Counted from the first letter of the stretch, positions 50,596 through 60,272 are shown. The stretch: DNA of 64,000 nucleotides from Flavobacterium sp. RSP15 (GCF_003968755.1 NZ_RYDL01000012.1:34178-98177); one strand, 5' to 3'. The notes: a model not told the origin generated them from the letters alone. Numbers and translations are program-made.

Positions 50596-53031
50596 ATGAT
50601 TAAATTATATGTACTTCGCTCTTTTTTGCTACTCTTTTTTATTCCCTTTTACGCAAAGGCACAAACAGTATCCATTGCCGAAAAAACAAAAACAATGAAA
50701 GTTTACAATGGCTACAAACCTTTTTATTGGGATGAAACTACGGGTAAAATATGGCTGCAAATTGATAAATTTGACAAGGAATTCTTGTATCAAACCGCTA
50801 TTCCAGCTGGTTTGGGATCAAATGATATTGGACTCGACCGAGGCAAATTGGGCGCAACGTCTATTGTGAAATTTAGTCGGGTTGGAAACAAAATTTTAAT
50901 GATTCAACCCAACTATTCCTATCGAGCCATAACGAATGATGCCGCCGAAAAGAGAGCTGTTGAACAATCCTTTGCACAATCAATATTATGGGGATTTACA
51001 GTTGCTGCCGAAACTAGCGGAAGCGTTTTAGTAGATGCCACCTCTTTTTTCATGCGTGATGCTTTAAAAATTAGCGCTATTCTACAAACAAATAGCCAAG
51101 GCACCTACGCGCTCGACGAAACACGCAGTGCCTTATACTTAGATCGTACAAAAAACTTTCCCATGAATTCTGAATTTGAAACTACGATGACCTTTGTTAA
51201 TAACAGCGGGAAATCTGGTGCTTATGTCAATGCAGTAACACCTGCTAGTGAAGCCATTAGCCTACGGATTCATCATTCGTTTGTTGAGTTGCCTGACAGT
51301 AATTTTAAAACTCGTACCTATGATGCGCGCTCCCCTTACAATACTAATTCTTATTTTGATTACAGCACTCCCATTTCAGAGCCTATTCAAAAAAACTTTA
51401 TTAATAGGCATCGACTAGAGAAAAAAGATCCTTTGGCTGACCGAAGTGAAGCCGTTAAACCCATAATTTACTACTTAGACAATGGCATTCCAGAACCTAT
51501 ACGTAGTGCTTTATTAGAGGGTGCTAGCTGGTGGAATCAAGCTTTTGAATCGGCTGGATTTATAAATGCTTTTCAGATAAAAATTTTACCAGAAGGTGCT
51601 GATCCAATGGATCTTCGTTACAATGTGATTAACTGGGTCCACCGTTCTACCAGAGGCTGGAGTTATGGCTACTCCATTGCTGATCCCAGAACTGGTGAAA
51701 TTCTAAAGGGAAATGTTAGCTTAGGTTCCTTACGTGTTCGCCAAGACTATCTTATTGCGCAGGGATTGCTTGCACCTTTTGAAAATGGCGATTTACCCGC
51801 TGATAATAAAATGTTACAAATGGCCCTGCAACGCTTAAAACAATTGGCCGTTCACGAAGTTGGACATACGCTAGGACTAATGCATAACTATATTTCAAGT
51901 TCACAAAATAGATCCAGTGTTATGGATTATCCACCGCCTATGGCTACCCTAAACAGTAATGACGAAATAGATCTCTCTAATGCGTACACCAATGAAATTG
52001 GAGATTGGGACAAAGTCAGTATTCAATATGGGTATAAACAATTCCCTAATGGAACCGATGAAGCAGTTGCATTAGACAATCTATTAACTGATGCCACTAA
52101 AAAAGGACTCACCTTTATATCCGATCGAGATGCTCGCGATGCTGGCGGACTACATCCCAATGCTAACTTGTGGGATACTGGAAATGATCCTGTGACTGAA
52201 CTAAAAAGGGTCATGCAAATTCGAGCAAAAGCACTGTCTAAATTTGGAGAAAACAACATTCGCAAAGGCACTCCAATGGCTATGCTGGAAGATGTATTAG
52301 TACCGGTCTATCTTTTTCACCGCTATCAAGTTGAGGCTGCTACTAAAGTGATAGGTGGACAATATTATTCTTATGCCATAAAGGGTGATGGGCAAATGGT
52401 GACTAAATCAGTAACTAAGGAAGAGCAACTTAATGCTTTAAATGCTGTTGTGGATTGTATGGATCCAAAAGTACTAGCACTGCCAGAACGTATCATAAAA
52501 TTAATTCCGCCTCGTCCAGCTAATTATGACTATGATCGAGAACTATTTAACCGCAAAACCGGTCTAGCTTTTGATCCATTAGCCGCTGCTGAGGCCGCCG
52601 CTGATATTCCACTTTCTTTTTTATTCAATACCAGTCGACTCAACCGGTTAGTAGAATATCAAGCAGAAAATGGCGGTCTTGGAATTGATGATATGATTCA
52701 AGTCCTTACTACTAAACTTTGGAACGGCCAAAAATCAGTAGGATTAGAAGGATTGATACAACAACAAAACGAACAAATGCTGTTGACCTATTTGCTTGCG
52801 GTTTCCGTGAATGATAGTGCCTCCTTTGCCACAAAAGCTGGACTATTAAAAGCAATAGACGACCTCAAAACGAAGGTGACAGCCCAACTTAAAAAAACTA
52901 AGAACAATACTCAAAAAGGATATTTACTTCTAACACTAGAGCGGATTAAATCACCCGAAAAAGCAAAAGCGACTTTGCATCAAACAGCACCTCCAGGAGC
53001 TCCTATAGGATGCGGTACGAATGAAAATTAG
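50596..53031 (+). CDS. Zinc-dependent metalloprotease of the DUF5117/DUF4953 type
   Basis: An 811-residue secreted protein with a signal peptide (about 1-22, ending PFYAKAQ). The N-terminal DUF5117 part shows YWDETTGKIWLQIDKFDKEF and DIGLDRGKLGAT. The metzincin zinc site HEVGHTLGLMHN has its ligands at H420, H424 and H430, with the catalytic Glu at 421. SSVMDYPPP a little later is the Met-turn. The C-terminal part, from about 560, is helical and belongs to the same family architecture. The substrate is unknown; these proteases are frequent in Bacteroidota envelopes. The gene has its own terminator shared with carB. Confidence 0.92.
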   Translation: MIKLYVLRSFLLLFFIPFYAKAQTVSIAEKTKTMKVYNGYKPFYWDETTGKIWLQIDKFDKEFLYQTAIPAGLGSNDIGLDRGKLGATSIVKFSRVGNKILMIQPNYSYRAITNDAAEKRAVEQSFAQSILWGFTVAAETSGSVLVDATSFFMRDALKISAILQTNSQGTYALDETRSALYLDRTKNFPMNSEFETTMTFVNNSGKSGAYVNAVTPASEAISLRIHHSFVELPDSNFKTRTYDARSPYNTNSYFDYSTPISEPIQKNFINRHRLEKKDPLADRSEAVKPIIYYLDNGIPEPIRSALLEGASWWNQAFESAGFINAFQIKILPEGADPMDLRYNVINWVHRSTRGWSYGYSIADPRTGEILKGNVSLGSLRVRQDYLIAQGLLAPFENGDLPADNKMLQMALQRLKQLAVHEVGHTLGLMHNYISSSQNRSSVMDYPPPMATLNSNDEIDLSNAYTNEIGDWDKVSIQYGYKQFPNGTDEAVALDNLLTDATKKGLTFISDRDARDAGGLHPNANLWDTGNDPVTELKRVMQIRAKALSKFGENNIRKGTPMAMLEDVLVPVYLFHRYQVEAATKVIGGQYYSYAIKGDGQMVTKSVTKEEQLNALNAVVDCMDPKVLALPERIIKLIPPRPANYDYDRELFNRKTGLAFDPLAAAEAAADIPLSFLFNTSRLNRLVEYQAENGGLGIDDMIQVLTTKLWNGQKSVGLEGLIQQQNEQMLLTYLLAVSVNDSASFATKAGLLKAIDDLKTKVTAQLKKTKNNTQKGYLLLTLERIKSPEKAKATLHQTAPPGAPIGCGTNEN

Positions 53032-53210
53032 AATGTAATTCATGACCACTAACCTGTTCGGTACCATTTGTTCTTAACACTTCTTAGGATGAAGGCAAAC
53101 CAAAGTTTCGATTCAGCAGGAAGCAAAGTCGAAGTGTAGTTATTAAAACAATTGAGTTAAAGTCATTGGGAATGCTATCGTGATTCTGTTTTAAAGTAAT
53201 GATGTATACA

Positions 53211-53235
53211 AAAAAAGCCCCAAACGGGGCTTTTT
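53211..53235. terminator. Bidirectional terminator between the metalloprotease gene and carB
   Basis: AAAAAGCCCC and GGGGCTTTTT form a perfect 10-bp stem with a 4-nt loop and T-runs on both strands. It is placed between convergent gene ends. Confidence 0.9.
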
Positions 53236-53256
53236 ACATATAACAAATTCAATTTT

Positions 53257-56109
53257 CTACTTACTCAAATACATTTTTCTTCTAGAGTATAATTCGTAGA
53301 ATTGATCGTCTTTCAAATCATCAATAAACAAGATGCTTTCTCCTGTTGATTTCATTTCTGGTCCTAATGCTTTGTTCACATTATGGAACTTGCTGAAAGA
53401 GAAAACCGGTTGCTTGATAGCGTATCCTTTCAACTGCGGATTAAATTTAAAATCGGTTACTTTATTATGCCCTAACATTACTTTGGTTGCATAGTTCACA
53501 TACGGTTCTCCATATGCTTTTGCAATAAACGGCACCGTACGAGACGCTCTAGGATTTGCTTCAATGATGTAAACGATATCATCTTTGATTGCAAACTGAA
53601 TGTTGATTAAACCAACGGTTCTCAAAGCCAACGCAATATTTTTGGTATGGTCTTTTATTTGTTGCATTACAAATTCACCTAAGTTAAACGGTGGCAAAGT
53701 CGCGTTACTATCTCCAGAGTGCACTCCGCAAGGTTCGATGTGCTCCATAATCCCTATGATGTACACATTCTCTCCATCGCAAATCGCATCCGCCTCTGCT
53801 TCTATAGCGCCATCTAAATAATGGTCTAAAAGCAATTTATTTCCTGGAATCGTTTTCAATAAATTGATAACGTGCTCTTCCAGTTCTTGTTTGTTGATTA
53901 CAATTTTCATTCCTTGACCACCCAACACATACGAAGGACGAATCAATAATGGAAAATCTAAAGTATCCGCCAAAGCTGAAGCTTCATCCGCTGTTTCAGC
54001 GATTCCAAATTGTGGAAAAGGAATTTTTAAATCGGTCAACAATTCTGAGAAACGACCTCTGTCTTCGGCTAGATCCAATGCATCAAAGCTCGTTCCTATA
54101 ATTTTAATGCCATATTTAGACAATTTTTCGGCTAATTTCAAGGCCGTTTGTCCACCTAACTGCACGATAACGCCTTCTGGTTTCTCGTGTTGGATAATAT
54201 CGTAAATATGCTCCCAGAAAACCGGTTCAAAATACAATTTATCAGCCGTATCAAAATCCGTCGAAACTGTTTCCGGATTACAGTTGATCATAATCGTTTC
54301 GTAGCCACATTCTTTAGCCGCTAACACACCATGAACACAAGAATAATCAAATTCGATTCCTTGTCCAATTCTATTTGGGCCTGACCCAAGAACGATTATT
54401 TTCTTTTTATCGGTAACAATACTTTCATTGTCAACGTAACGTGTTCCGTCTGCTTTTTCTATTTCGGCTTCAAAAGTCGAGTAATAATAAGGCGTTTTTG
54501 CTTTGAATTCCGCCGCACACGTATCCACCAATTTGAATACACGATTGATGTTCATTGTAGTTCGCAGCGTATGTACCTGGCTTTCCAGGCAACCTACCAT
54601 GTGAGCAATTTGTCTGTCGGCGAAACCTTTTTGTTTGGCTTCTAATAGCAATTCTCTGGGTAAAGAATCCACTTTATAAGTAGAGACTTCTTTCTCCAAC
54701 GTATAAAGCTCTTCGTATTGTTTCAGGAACCACATATCGATTTTAGTGATTTCATGGATGCGACTCAATGGAATTCCCATCGCGATAGCATCATAAATCA
54801 CAAAAACACGATCCCAACTCGCAAAAGTTAGTTTCTCGATAATCTGTTCGTAGTTAGTATATCCTTTTCCGTCAGCACCCAGACCATTTCTTTTAATTTC
54901 CAAAGATTGAGTCGCTTTGTGCAATGCTTCTTGGAACGAACGTCCAATTCCCATTACTTCCCCAACAGATTTCATTTGAAGTCCTAACGTTCTGTCAGCA
55001 CCTTCGAATTTATCAAAGTTCCAACGTGGAATTTTTACAATCACATAATCCAAAGTTGGTTCGAATAATGCCGAAGTCGATTTGGTAATTTGATTTTGCA
55101 GTTCATCTAAGTTGTACCCCAAAGCTAGTTTGGAAGCGATTTTTGCAATAGGATATCCCGTTGCTTTTGATGCCAAAGCAGAGGAACGAGACACACGAGG
55201 ATTGATTTCAATCGCTACGATGTCTTCCTTATCGTCCGGCGAAACGGCAAACTGCACGTTACAACCTCCGGCAAAGTTTCCGATGCTTCTCATCATCAAG
55301 ATTGCATAATCACGCATTCTTTGAAATGTCGAATCAGATAATGTCATTGCTGGCGCCACAGTGATGGAATCACCGGTGTGGATTCCCATTGGATCCATAT
55401 TTTCGATAGAACAAATAATAACAACATTATCGTTTTTATCTCTCAAAAGTTCCAATTCGTATTCTTTCCAACCCATTAAAGCCTTGTCAATTAAGACTTC
55501 ATGAATAGGAGATGCTTCTAAACCTCTAGTTAAGAGTTCATTAAAATCTTCTTTTTTATAAACAATAGCCGCTCCTGTTCCACCTAAAGTAAACGAAGGA
55601 CGAATTACTAATGGAAAACCAAATTCTTGCGCAATTTCTTTTCCTCTCAGATAAGACGTACATATTTCTGCTGGAGCAGATGGCACACCGATTTTCTTAA
55701 GCAGTTGTTTGAACTGTTCTCTGTCTTCAGTAATGTTAATAGCGTTAACATCCACCCCAATTAATTTCACACCAAAATCCTGCCAAATCCCTTTTTCATC
55801 GGCTTCTAAACAGAGATTTAAAGCCGTTTGCCCTCCCATTGTAGGCAGGACTGCATCAATCTGAGGATGTTCTTTTAAAATTTGAATAATCGATTTTGTC
55901 GTTAAAGGCAATAAATAAATATGATCCGCCATTGAAGGATCGGTCATGATTGTAGCCGGATTCGAATTGATCAAAATAACTTCGATTCCTTCTTCACGAA
56001 TAGAACGTGCAGATTGCGATCCCGCATAATCAAATTCGCATGCTTGACCAATAACAATAGGACCTGAACCTATTATTAAAACTGATTTTATGGATGTATC
56101 TTTTGGCAT
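53257..56109 (-). CDS. carB: Carbamoyl-phosphate synthase large subunit, without MGS-like domain
   Basis: A 950-residue enzyme that makes carbamoyl phosphate from bicarbonate, ammonia and two ATP. The first ATP-grasp half starts with SVLIIGSGPIVIGQACEFDY and has RPSFTLGGTGAAIVY and EINPRVSRSSALASKATGYP. The second half starts at KKIIVLGSGPNRIGQGIEFD (about 561) and has RPSYVLGGQGMKIVI and EANPRASRTVPFIAKAYGEP. It ends shortly after the second synthetase half, so the C-terminal allosteric domain that binds UMP and ornithine in E. coli CarB (about 130 residues) is absent. The gene is monocistronic here; carA is not nearby. Confidence 0.97.
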   Translation of the reverse strand: MPKDTSIKSVLIIGSGPIVIGQACEFDYAGSQSARSIREEGIEVILINSNPATIMTDPSMADHIYLLPLTTKSIIQILKEHPQIDAVLPTMGGQTALNLCLEADEKGIWQDFGVKLIGVDVNAINITEDREQFKQLLKKIGVPSAPAEICTSYLRGKEIAQEFGFPLVIRPSFTLGGTGAAIVYKKEDFNELLTRGLEASPIHEVLIDKALMGWKEYELELLRDKNDNVVIICSIENMDPMGIHTGDSITVAPAMTLSDSTFQRMRDYAILMMRSIGNFAGGCNVQFAVSPDDKEDIVAIEINPRVSRSSALASKATGYPIAKIASKLALGYNLDELQNQITKSTSALFEPTLDYVIVKIPRWNFDKFEGADRTLGLQMKSVGEVMGIGRSFQEALHKATQSLEIKRNGLGADGKGYTNYEQIIEKLTFASWDRVFVIYDAIAMGIPLSRIHEITKIDMWFLKQYEELYTLEKEVSTYKVDSLPRELLLEAKQKGFADRQIAHMVGCLESQVHTLRTTMNINRVFKLVDTCAAEFKAKTPYYYSTFEAEIEKADGTRYVDNESIVTDKKKIIVLGSGPNRIGQGIEFDYSCVHGVLAAKECGYETIMINCNPETVSTDFDTADKLYFEPVFWEHIYDIIQHEKPEGVIVQLGGQTALKLAEKLSKYGIKIIGTSFDALDLAEDRGRFSELLTDLKIPFPQFGIAETADEASALADTLDFPLLIRPSYVLGGQGMKIVINKQELEEHVINLLKTIPGNKLLLDHYLDGAIEAEADAICDGENVYIIGIMEHIEPCGVHSGDSNATLPPFNLGEFVMQQIKDHTKNIALALRTVGLINIQFAIKDDIVYIIEANPRASRTVPFIAKAYGEPYVNYATKVMLGHNKVTDFKFNPQLKGYAIKQPVFSFSKFHNVNKALGPEMKSTGESILFIDDLKDDQFYELYSRRKMYLSK

Positions 56110-56213
56110 TGTGTGTAATTATAGTGTTGTGTAGTTGTTGTTTTGAAAAGATTAAAATTACTGAACTCAAATCTTTTAACTGTAAATCTTAAACATTTTT
56201 TAACGAATAGGTA

Positions 56214-56247
56214 TAAAAAAAGGCGATACTAAAAAAAGTAACGCCTT
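56214..56247 (-). terminator. Terminator of rpmH
   Basis: On the minus strand AAGGCG...ACT pairs with AGT...CGCCTT around a T-rich loop, followed by a run of T. It is about 20 nt after the rpmH stop. Confidence 0.8.
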
Positions 56248-56266
56248 ATTTATGTTTATACAAACA

Positions 56267-56428
56267 TTATTTTTTGTGTCTTGGTTCGCAAGAAACAGTC
56301 AATTTATGTCTTCCTTTAGCTCTTCTACGCGCAAGAACTTTTCTTCCATTAGCAGAAGCCATTCTGTCCATAAATCCGTGCTTATTTCTTCTTTTTCTTT
56401 TCGATGGTTGAAACGTTCTTTTGCTCAT
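56267..56428 (-). CDS. rpmH: 50S ribosomal protein L34
   Basis: A 53-residue, strongly basic protein: [19 protein letters not shown] at the start, [20 protein letters not shown] in the middle and a short tail ending PRHKK. This is the L34 sequence (RTFQPS..KR...HGFR.RM) almost residue by residue, with the longer Bacteroidota C-terminus. L34 is a late-assembling large-subunit protein. The start ATG at 56428 lies 72 nt after an ideal promoter. In many bacteria rpmH adjoins rnpA and dnaA; here it stands alone between carB and a TPR gene, as is usual for Flavobacteriia. Confidence 0.97.
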   Translation of the reverse strand: MSKRTFQPSKRKRRNKHGFMDRMASANGRKVLARRRAKGRHKLTVSCEPRHKK

Positions 56429-56499
56429 TGCTTTGTATCTTTAAAATCTTATTTATATGTCTTCCTATTTTTGAATAACTGTTATTCTAAAACCGAGTG

Positions 56500-56529
56500 C
56501 AAATATACAAAGACTTTTTTTTCTCACAA
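56500..56529 (-). promoter_or_regulatory. rpmH promoter (Bacteroidota type)
   Basis: TTG at 56529-56527, exactly 19 nt of spacing, then TATATTTG at 56507-56500, a full match to the TTG-N19-TAnnTTTG consensus. It is the best promoter in the window. Confidence 0.8.
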
Positions 56530-56592
56530 GTAGTTTTGTAAAAATATTTTCAATTCATTTTACTATATTTGTGATCTTAAATTAAACACACT

Positions 56593-57108
56593 ATGTTTCA
56601 CAGAAATATTAAACTTATTATCGCCGGACTTATCATAGCTACTGGCATTTGGCAATTTACAGAAGGCAATATCGGTAATGGGATTTTCCTTGTATTGCTA
56701 TCCGGAATTCCCATTTTCTTGTACTTCAAAAACGAATTCATCCTATTAGCCTTCTTAAAACTACGAAAACAAGATTTTGAAGGTGCCAAAAAATGGTTGG
56801 CGTACATCAAAAATCCGGAAACGGCTTTGATACAAAAACAACAGGGCTATTTTAACTATTTACACGGAATTATGCTTTCGCAAACGAATATCAATCAAGC
56901 AGAGAAATATTTTAAGAAAGCCATTGAACTCGGATTATCAATGGACATGGACTTGGCTGTAGCCAAATTGAATCTGGCCGGAGTTGCCATGACACGTCGT
57001 CGTAAACTTGAAGCCACTACGCTATTGAACGAAGCCAAAAAATTAGACAAACAGAATATGCTGAAAGAGCAGATTACTATGATGAAACAACAAATGAAGA
57101 AAATATAG
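56593..57108 (+). CDS. Small membrane protein with a TPR-like domain
   Basis: A 171-residue protein. Two hydrophobic spans (about residues 8-22 and 28-45) form a membrane hairpin at the N-terminus. The remainder is helical: ALIQKQQGYFNYLHGIMLSQ and INQAEKYFKKAIELGLSMDM fit a TPR pair (alanine at the turn, AEKYFKKAIELG), and RRRKLEATTLLNEAKKLDKQ gives a further helix pair. Such proteins are scaffolds; the partner is unknown. The gene is divergent from rpmH and ends in a perfect terminator. Confidence 0.75.
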   Translation: MFHRNIKLIIAGLIIATGIWQFTEGNIGNGIFLVLLSGIPIFLYFKNEFILLAFLKLRKQDFEGAKKWLAYIKNPETALIQKQQGYFNYLHGIMLSQTNINQAEKYFKKAIELGLSMDMDLAVAKLNLAGVAMTRRRKLEATTLLNEAKKLDKQNMLKEQITMMKQQMKKI

Positions 57109-57122
57109 TTTTTATACTTATC

Positions 57123-57162
57123 AAAAAAAAGGTCAAATGGATATAACATTTGACCTTTTTTC
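57123..57162 (+). terminator. Terminator of the TPR gene
   Basis: AAAAGGTCAAATG and CATTTGACCTTTT form a perfect 13-bp stem with a 7-nt loop and a T-run. Confidence 0.9.
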
Positions 57163-57249
57163 TTTGGTTTATATCCTAATTTTTGGAATAAAACTGCTTC
57201 ATGTTTTCTTATATCAATATCCGTTATTAATACTAAATTGATAAAATTA

Positions 57250-57323
57250 GCCACAGATTAAAAAGATTCAACTGATTTCTTAAATACAAAATAAAATCTG
57301 TACATATCTTTGAAATCTGTGGC
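57250..57323. repeat. Inverted repeat GCCACAGATT / AATCTGTGGC
   Basis: Perfect 10-bp inverted ends enclose 54 bp of AT-rich DNA with GATTCAACTGATTT. The inner words resemble the last unit of the 68-bp tandem array (CTGATTTTCACTGATTTT), so both may derive from one family of intergenic repeats. Confidence 0.7.
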
Positions 57324-57394
57324 AAAAAAATGCTTGGCACACTTTGAGGACATTCCTATTTTCTTAAATGCCTTATATGGTTCAAAAAAATTAG

Positions 57395-58288
57395 TTAATA
57401 TCCTTTTAACGGAATATCGATTTGGTATTTCTTACCGGTATCATTTATTAATTTTGTTTCTCTAAGCCAAGGATTATGAATTTTCAAAATCTTATAGTTA
57501 ATCCCTTGGCTTTTTGCAAAATCAGCTAAATCTGCAATCGAACTGTCAATTTCTATTTTCCGAGTGGGCAGCGTTACGTATAATTCTTCGGGAGCAATCC
57601 TAAAATTGTATTTTTCTGGATTTTCCATAATTTCTTTCAAGGCTAAAATTCTGAAAACATAGCGGGATGTTTCTTCGGTAAGCAACAAATCATAATAATT
57701 CGATACTTTTTGAATCTCAATTTGTTTGTTTACTCCTGTCATTCCACCATTATACGAGGCTGCTGCCAAAGTCCAACTGCCAAATTTACCTTTGGCACTC
57801 AAAAAATAACTGCACGCTGCCTGGGTTGATTTCTCAAGATCGTAACGCTCATCCACATTTTCATTGACTTCCATGCCGCGTTCTTTGGCCGTTTCCGGCA
57901 TAAATTGCCAGATTCCCCTTGCCCCTGCCGGAGAAACTACATTCACTAATCCACTTTCAATGACGGCCAAATATTTGAAATCATCCGGAATACCGTTCTT
58001 TTTTAGAATAGGCTCAATTACTAAAAAAGCACGACTGGCTCTTTTTATTGCCAAAATTGTAGAAGAATGTAAATTGACATTCACCTGTAATTCCCGGTCA
58101 AATCGTTCCTTGACATCTGCTATTTTCAACGGAGTTGCTTCCCCTGAAAAATTCAGTTTTTCAGGAAAAAAAGATGTCGATTCTCTTTTTAACACTTTTT
58201 CAACGTCCGGATTTGTAGTGGCAAAAACTAATATCCCACTCGCAAAAACTACGGTAAGCACTAGAATCACTTTATTCATTACTTTCAT
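57395..58288 (-). CDS. MltD-like membrane-bound lytic transglycosylase
   Basis: A 297-residue protein from ATG at 58288 (MKVMNKVILVLTVVFASGIL), which gives a clean signal peptide; the longer frame runs into the upstream gene. The SLT domain holds IPDDFKYLAVIESGLVNVVS with the catalytic Glu, then PAGARGIWQFMPETAKERGM and CSYFLSAKGKFGSWTLAAAS followed by YNGGMTGV. This is the family-1 lytic transglycosylase pattern. The C-terminal KSQGINYKILKIHNPWLRET resembles a LysM-like tail. It cleaves glycan strands in the periplasm during growth or recycling. It follows the hydrolase gene by 19 bp and is probably co-transcribed. Confidence 0.92.
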   Translation of the reverse strand: MKVMNKVILVLTVVFASGILVFATTNPDVEKVLKRESTSFFPEKLNFSGEATPLKIADVKERFDRELQVNVNLHSSTILAIKRASRAFLVIEPILKKNGIPDDFKYLAVIESGLVNVVSPAGARGIWQFMPETAKERGMEVNENVDERYDLEKSTQAACSYFLSAKGKFGSWTLAAASYNGGMTGVNKQIEIQKVSNYYDLLLTEETSRYVFRILALKEIMENPEKYNFRIAPEELYVTLPTRKIEIDSSIADLADFAKSQGINYKILKIHNPWLRETKLINDTGKKYQIDIPLKGY

Positions 58289-58307
58289 CTTTTCTTTTTT
58301 TATGCCT

Positions 58308-59000
58308 TTAGAGTAGTTGCGAAAGTGCGTTTGCTTCTTTTTTGGTTTCCAATATAATGGAAGGCAAATTTTCATTCAACCATTTGTATTTATTCAAAAT
58401 CATAATATGTGTTCCTCCTTTTACAACGATACAATTCTTAATATATTTTATAGGAAACACATCATCCATATCTCCATGAATATGAATCACCTCTGGGTCT
58501 GCAACTGTTCTGTTCCAAAGAACAACCTGCTCTACTGCCCAATTCAAATAGCGAATATCCCGAACCGAAAGGAATTTTTTATACAATTTTAATCTTTGAT
58601 TCACTTTTTCTCCAAACGAAAATTTAGCCAGGTTTTCCAGATTCAAAATCAAACTCATAGGAATCAGCTTATAAGCCTTCGTTGTTTTAGCAATTTTTAA
58701 TCGGCGTGGAAATTCTAAATTACTTTTGACACTCGAAATGATAATCACTTTTGAGACAGCTATACATCTAGCGATTTCCTGAACCAAAATACCTCCAAAT
58801 GAAACGCCTATCAAAACGGGATTTTTATGCTTGATTTTCTTAGCTATCCTATTGGCATAATCCATCAGCGCTTCATTGTCCAACGGAATCTCCCACTCTA
58901 ATAAATGGATCTCAAAACGATCTTCCGGAAGTGCAATTCGTTCAAAAATAGCGGTACTTGCCGCTAATCCTGGCATTAAATAAACTGGAATTTTACTCAT
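58308..59000 (-). CDS. Alpha/beta-fold hydrolase
   Basis: A 230-residue hydrolase. VYLMPGLAASTAIFERI supplies the oxyanion region, GVSFGG (about residues 65-70) is the nucleophile elbow with Ser, IHGDMDDVFP (about 173-182) supplies the Asp, and VVKGGTHIMIL (about 192-202) supplies the His. The lack of a cap domain and the Phe-rich middle do not fix the substrate; an ester or thioester is likely. It lies just upstream of the transglycosylase gene on the same strand. A MITE lies about 90 bp upstream of its start. Confidence 0.85.
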   Translation of the reverse strand: MSKIPVYLMPGLAASTAIFERIALPEDRFEIHLLEWEIPLDNEALMDYANRIAKKIKHKNPVLIGVSFGGILVQEIARCIAVSKVIIISSVKSNLEFPRRLKIAKTTKAYKLIPMSLILNLENLAKFSFGEKVNQRLKLYKKFLSVRDIRYLNWAVEQVVLWNRTVADPEVIHIHGDMDDVFPIKYIKNCIVVKGGTHIMILNKYKWLNENLPSIILETKKEANALSQLL

Positions 59001-59088
59001 AATTGTTTTAACGATTTTATAACAACATTCCCCTTTTTTATAGCGAATTTTGTATAAAATTAATTTTTTTATTGGAACCTGCTGTAAC

Positions 59089-59217
59089 TAAGTAAGTCGA
59101 AAGTTTAAAAGTCGTAAAGTCAAAAGAATTAACTTTAAGCAAAATAGCTTTAAATCAGATTGTTACATAATTTTATCCTGATTTTAAAATATGACATTAT
59201 ACCATGGTTATTACTTA
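59089..59217. mobile_element. 129-bp MITE-like element, copy 3 (reverse orientation)
   Basis: Same element as copy 1 on the other strand, again 129 bp with TAAGTAA/TTACTTA ends. It lies in the divergent gap between the hydrolase and pirin genes, so it may carry or separate their promoters. Confidence 0.88.
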
Positions 59218-59240
59218 TCATCTTATTTTATTAATAATTT

Positions 59241-59957
59241 ATGACTACACAACTATTTGAATCAAACACTAGGGGCAAAGCTGATTTTGGCTGGCTAAAA
59301 GCCAATTTTTCTTTTTCTTTTGGAAATTATTTCAATCCGGAACGTTTGCAATTTGGAATGTTACGTGTTTTAAATGATGATATCATCAAGGGCGGAATGG
59401 GTTTTGGGACTCACGGTCATGCCAACATGGAAATTATCACCATTCCTCTTGAAGGCGGCTTGAAACATCGTGACAGCATGGGAAACATCGGTGTCATTGG
59501 TTTTGGAGAAGTTCAGGTAATGAGTGCCGGGACTGGAGTAGAACATTCTGAAATGAACGCAAGCCACATCGACGCAGCCAAAACGCTACAGCTTTGGGTC
59601 TTTCCTGACAAAGAAGAAGTTACACCAAGATACGACCAAAAATCATTTGATATTGAGAATCAAATCAATACCTTTGTAAATATCGTTTCGCCAAATGATA
59701 TGAATGATGGCAATGCACTTTGGGTTTACCAGAAAACCTTTTTTCATTTAGGAATTTTTGACAGCAATACTTGTTCGACCTATCAGGTTCGAATTCCTAA
59801 TAACGGTGTGTACTTATTTTTAATCGAAGGCGAAATAGAAGTTAACAACCATGTTTTGAAGGCAAGAGATGCCATGGGAATAACCGATTTTGAGGCATTT
59901 GAAATCAAGATTATTACCAAATCAAAAATACTTTTGGTAGAGGTACCAATGAATTAG
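59241..59957 (+). CDS. Pirin family protein (bicupin), second copy
   Basis: A 238-residue bicupin, a paralogue of the gene at 28.2 kb. FGTHGHANMEIITIPLEGGL holds the metal-binding His-x-His and Glu, HRDSMGNIGVIGFGEVQVMS continues the first cupin, and AGTGVEHSEMNAS with its His closes the site. The C-terminal cupin is degenerate, as in the family. Differences from the other copy are spread over the protein, so the duplication is old. Function could be quercetinase-like or redox/iron sensing. The small GNAT gene follows after about 30 bp and is likely in the same transcript. Confidence 0.9.
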   Translation: MTTQLFESNTRGKADFGWLKANFSFSFGNYFNPERLQFGMLRVLNDDIIKGGMGFGTHGHANMEIITIPLEGGLKHRDSMGNIGVIGFGEVQVMSAGTGVEHSEMNASHIDAAKTLQLWVFPDKEEVTPRYDQKSFDIENQINTFVNIVSPNDMNDGNALWVYQKTFFHLGIFDSNTCSTYQVRIPNNGVYLFLIEGEIEVNNHVLKARDAMGITDFEAFEIKIITKSKILLVEVPMN

Positions 59958-59986
59958 CGTTAATTATTATGGAGGCAGCAATCACT

Positions 59987-60271
59987 ATGGAAATCAAAGA
60001 CAACACTTTTGCAAGACAATTTGAAACTATGGTCGACGAAGGATTAGTTACTGTTGAATATTCGTTTCAGGAGAAAAAAATATTTTTGACAAAAATAAAT
60101 GTACCGGAATCCTTTGAAGATGAAGAATTCATTTCTAAATTTCTAAAAAACATCATGGAAATTGCAATAGAACGAAAATTTAAAGTTGTTCCTATCCTTC
60201 CAAAAATAGTTGTTTTTTTTAAAAAGAACCCTATTTACAAAGAGTTGCTTCCTCCGGGAATCAGACTCTAA
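59987..60271 (+). CDS. Small GNAT-related acetyltransferase (YjdJ-like)
   Basis: A protein of 94 residues from the ATG at 59987, which has GGAGG 11 nt before it; an ATG at 59969 would add six residues. The pattern is that of the minimal GNAT family (PF14542): RQFETMVDEGLVTVEYSFQE, then INVPESFEDEEFISKFLKNI, then ERKFKVVPILPKIVVFFKKN and the end PIYKELLPPGIRL. These proteins keep the acetyl-CoA fold in about 95 residues; the substrate is unknown. It follows the pirin gene and ends in a terminator. Confidence 0.8.
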   Translation: MEIKDNTFARQFETMVDEGLVTVEYSFQEKKIFLTKINVPESFEDEEFISKFLKNIMEIAIERKFKVVPILPKIVVFFKKNPIYKELLPPGIRL

Positions 60272-60272
60272 A

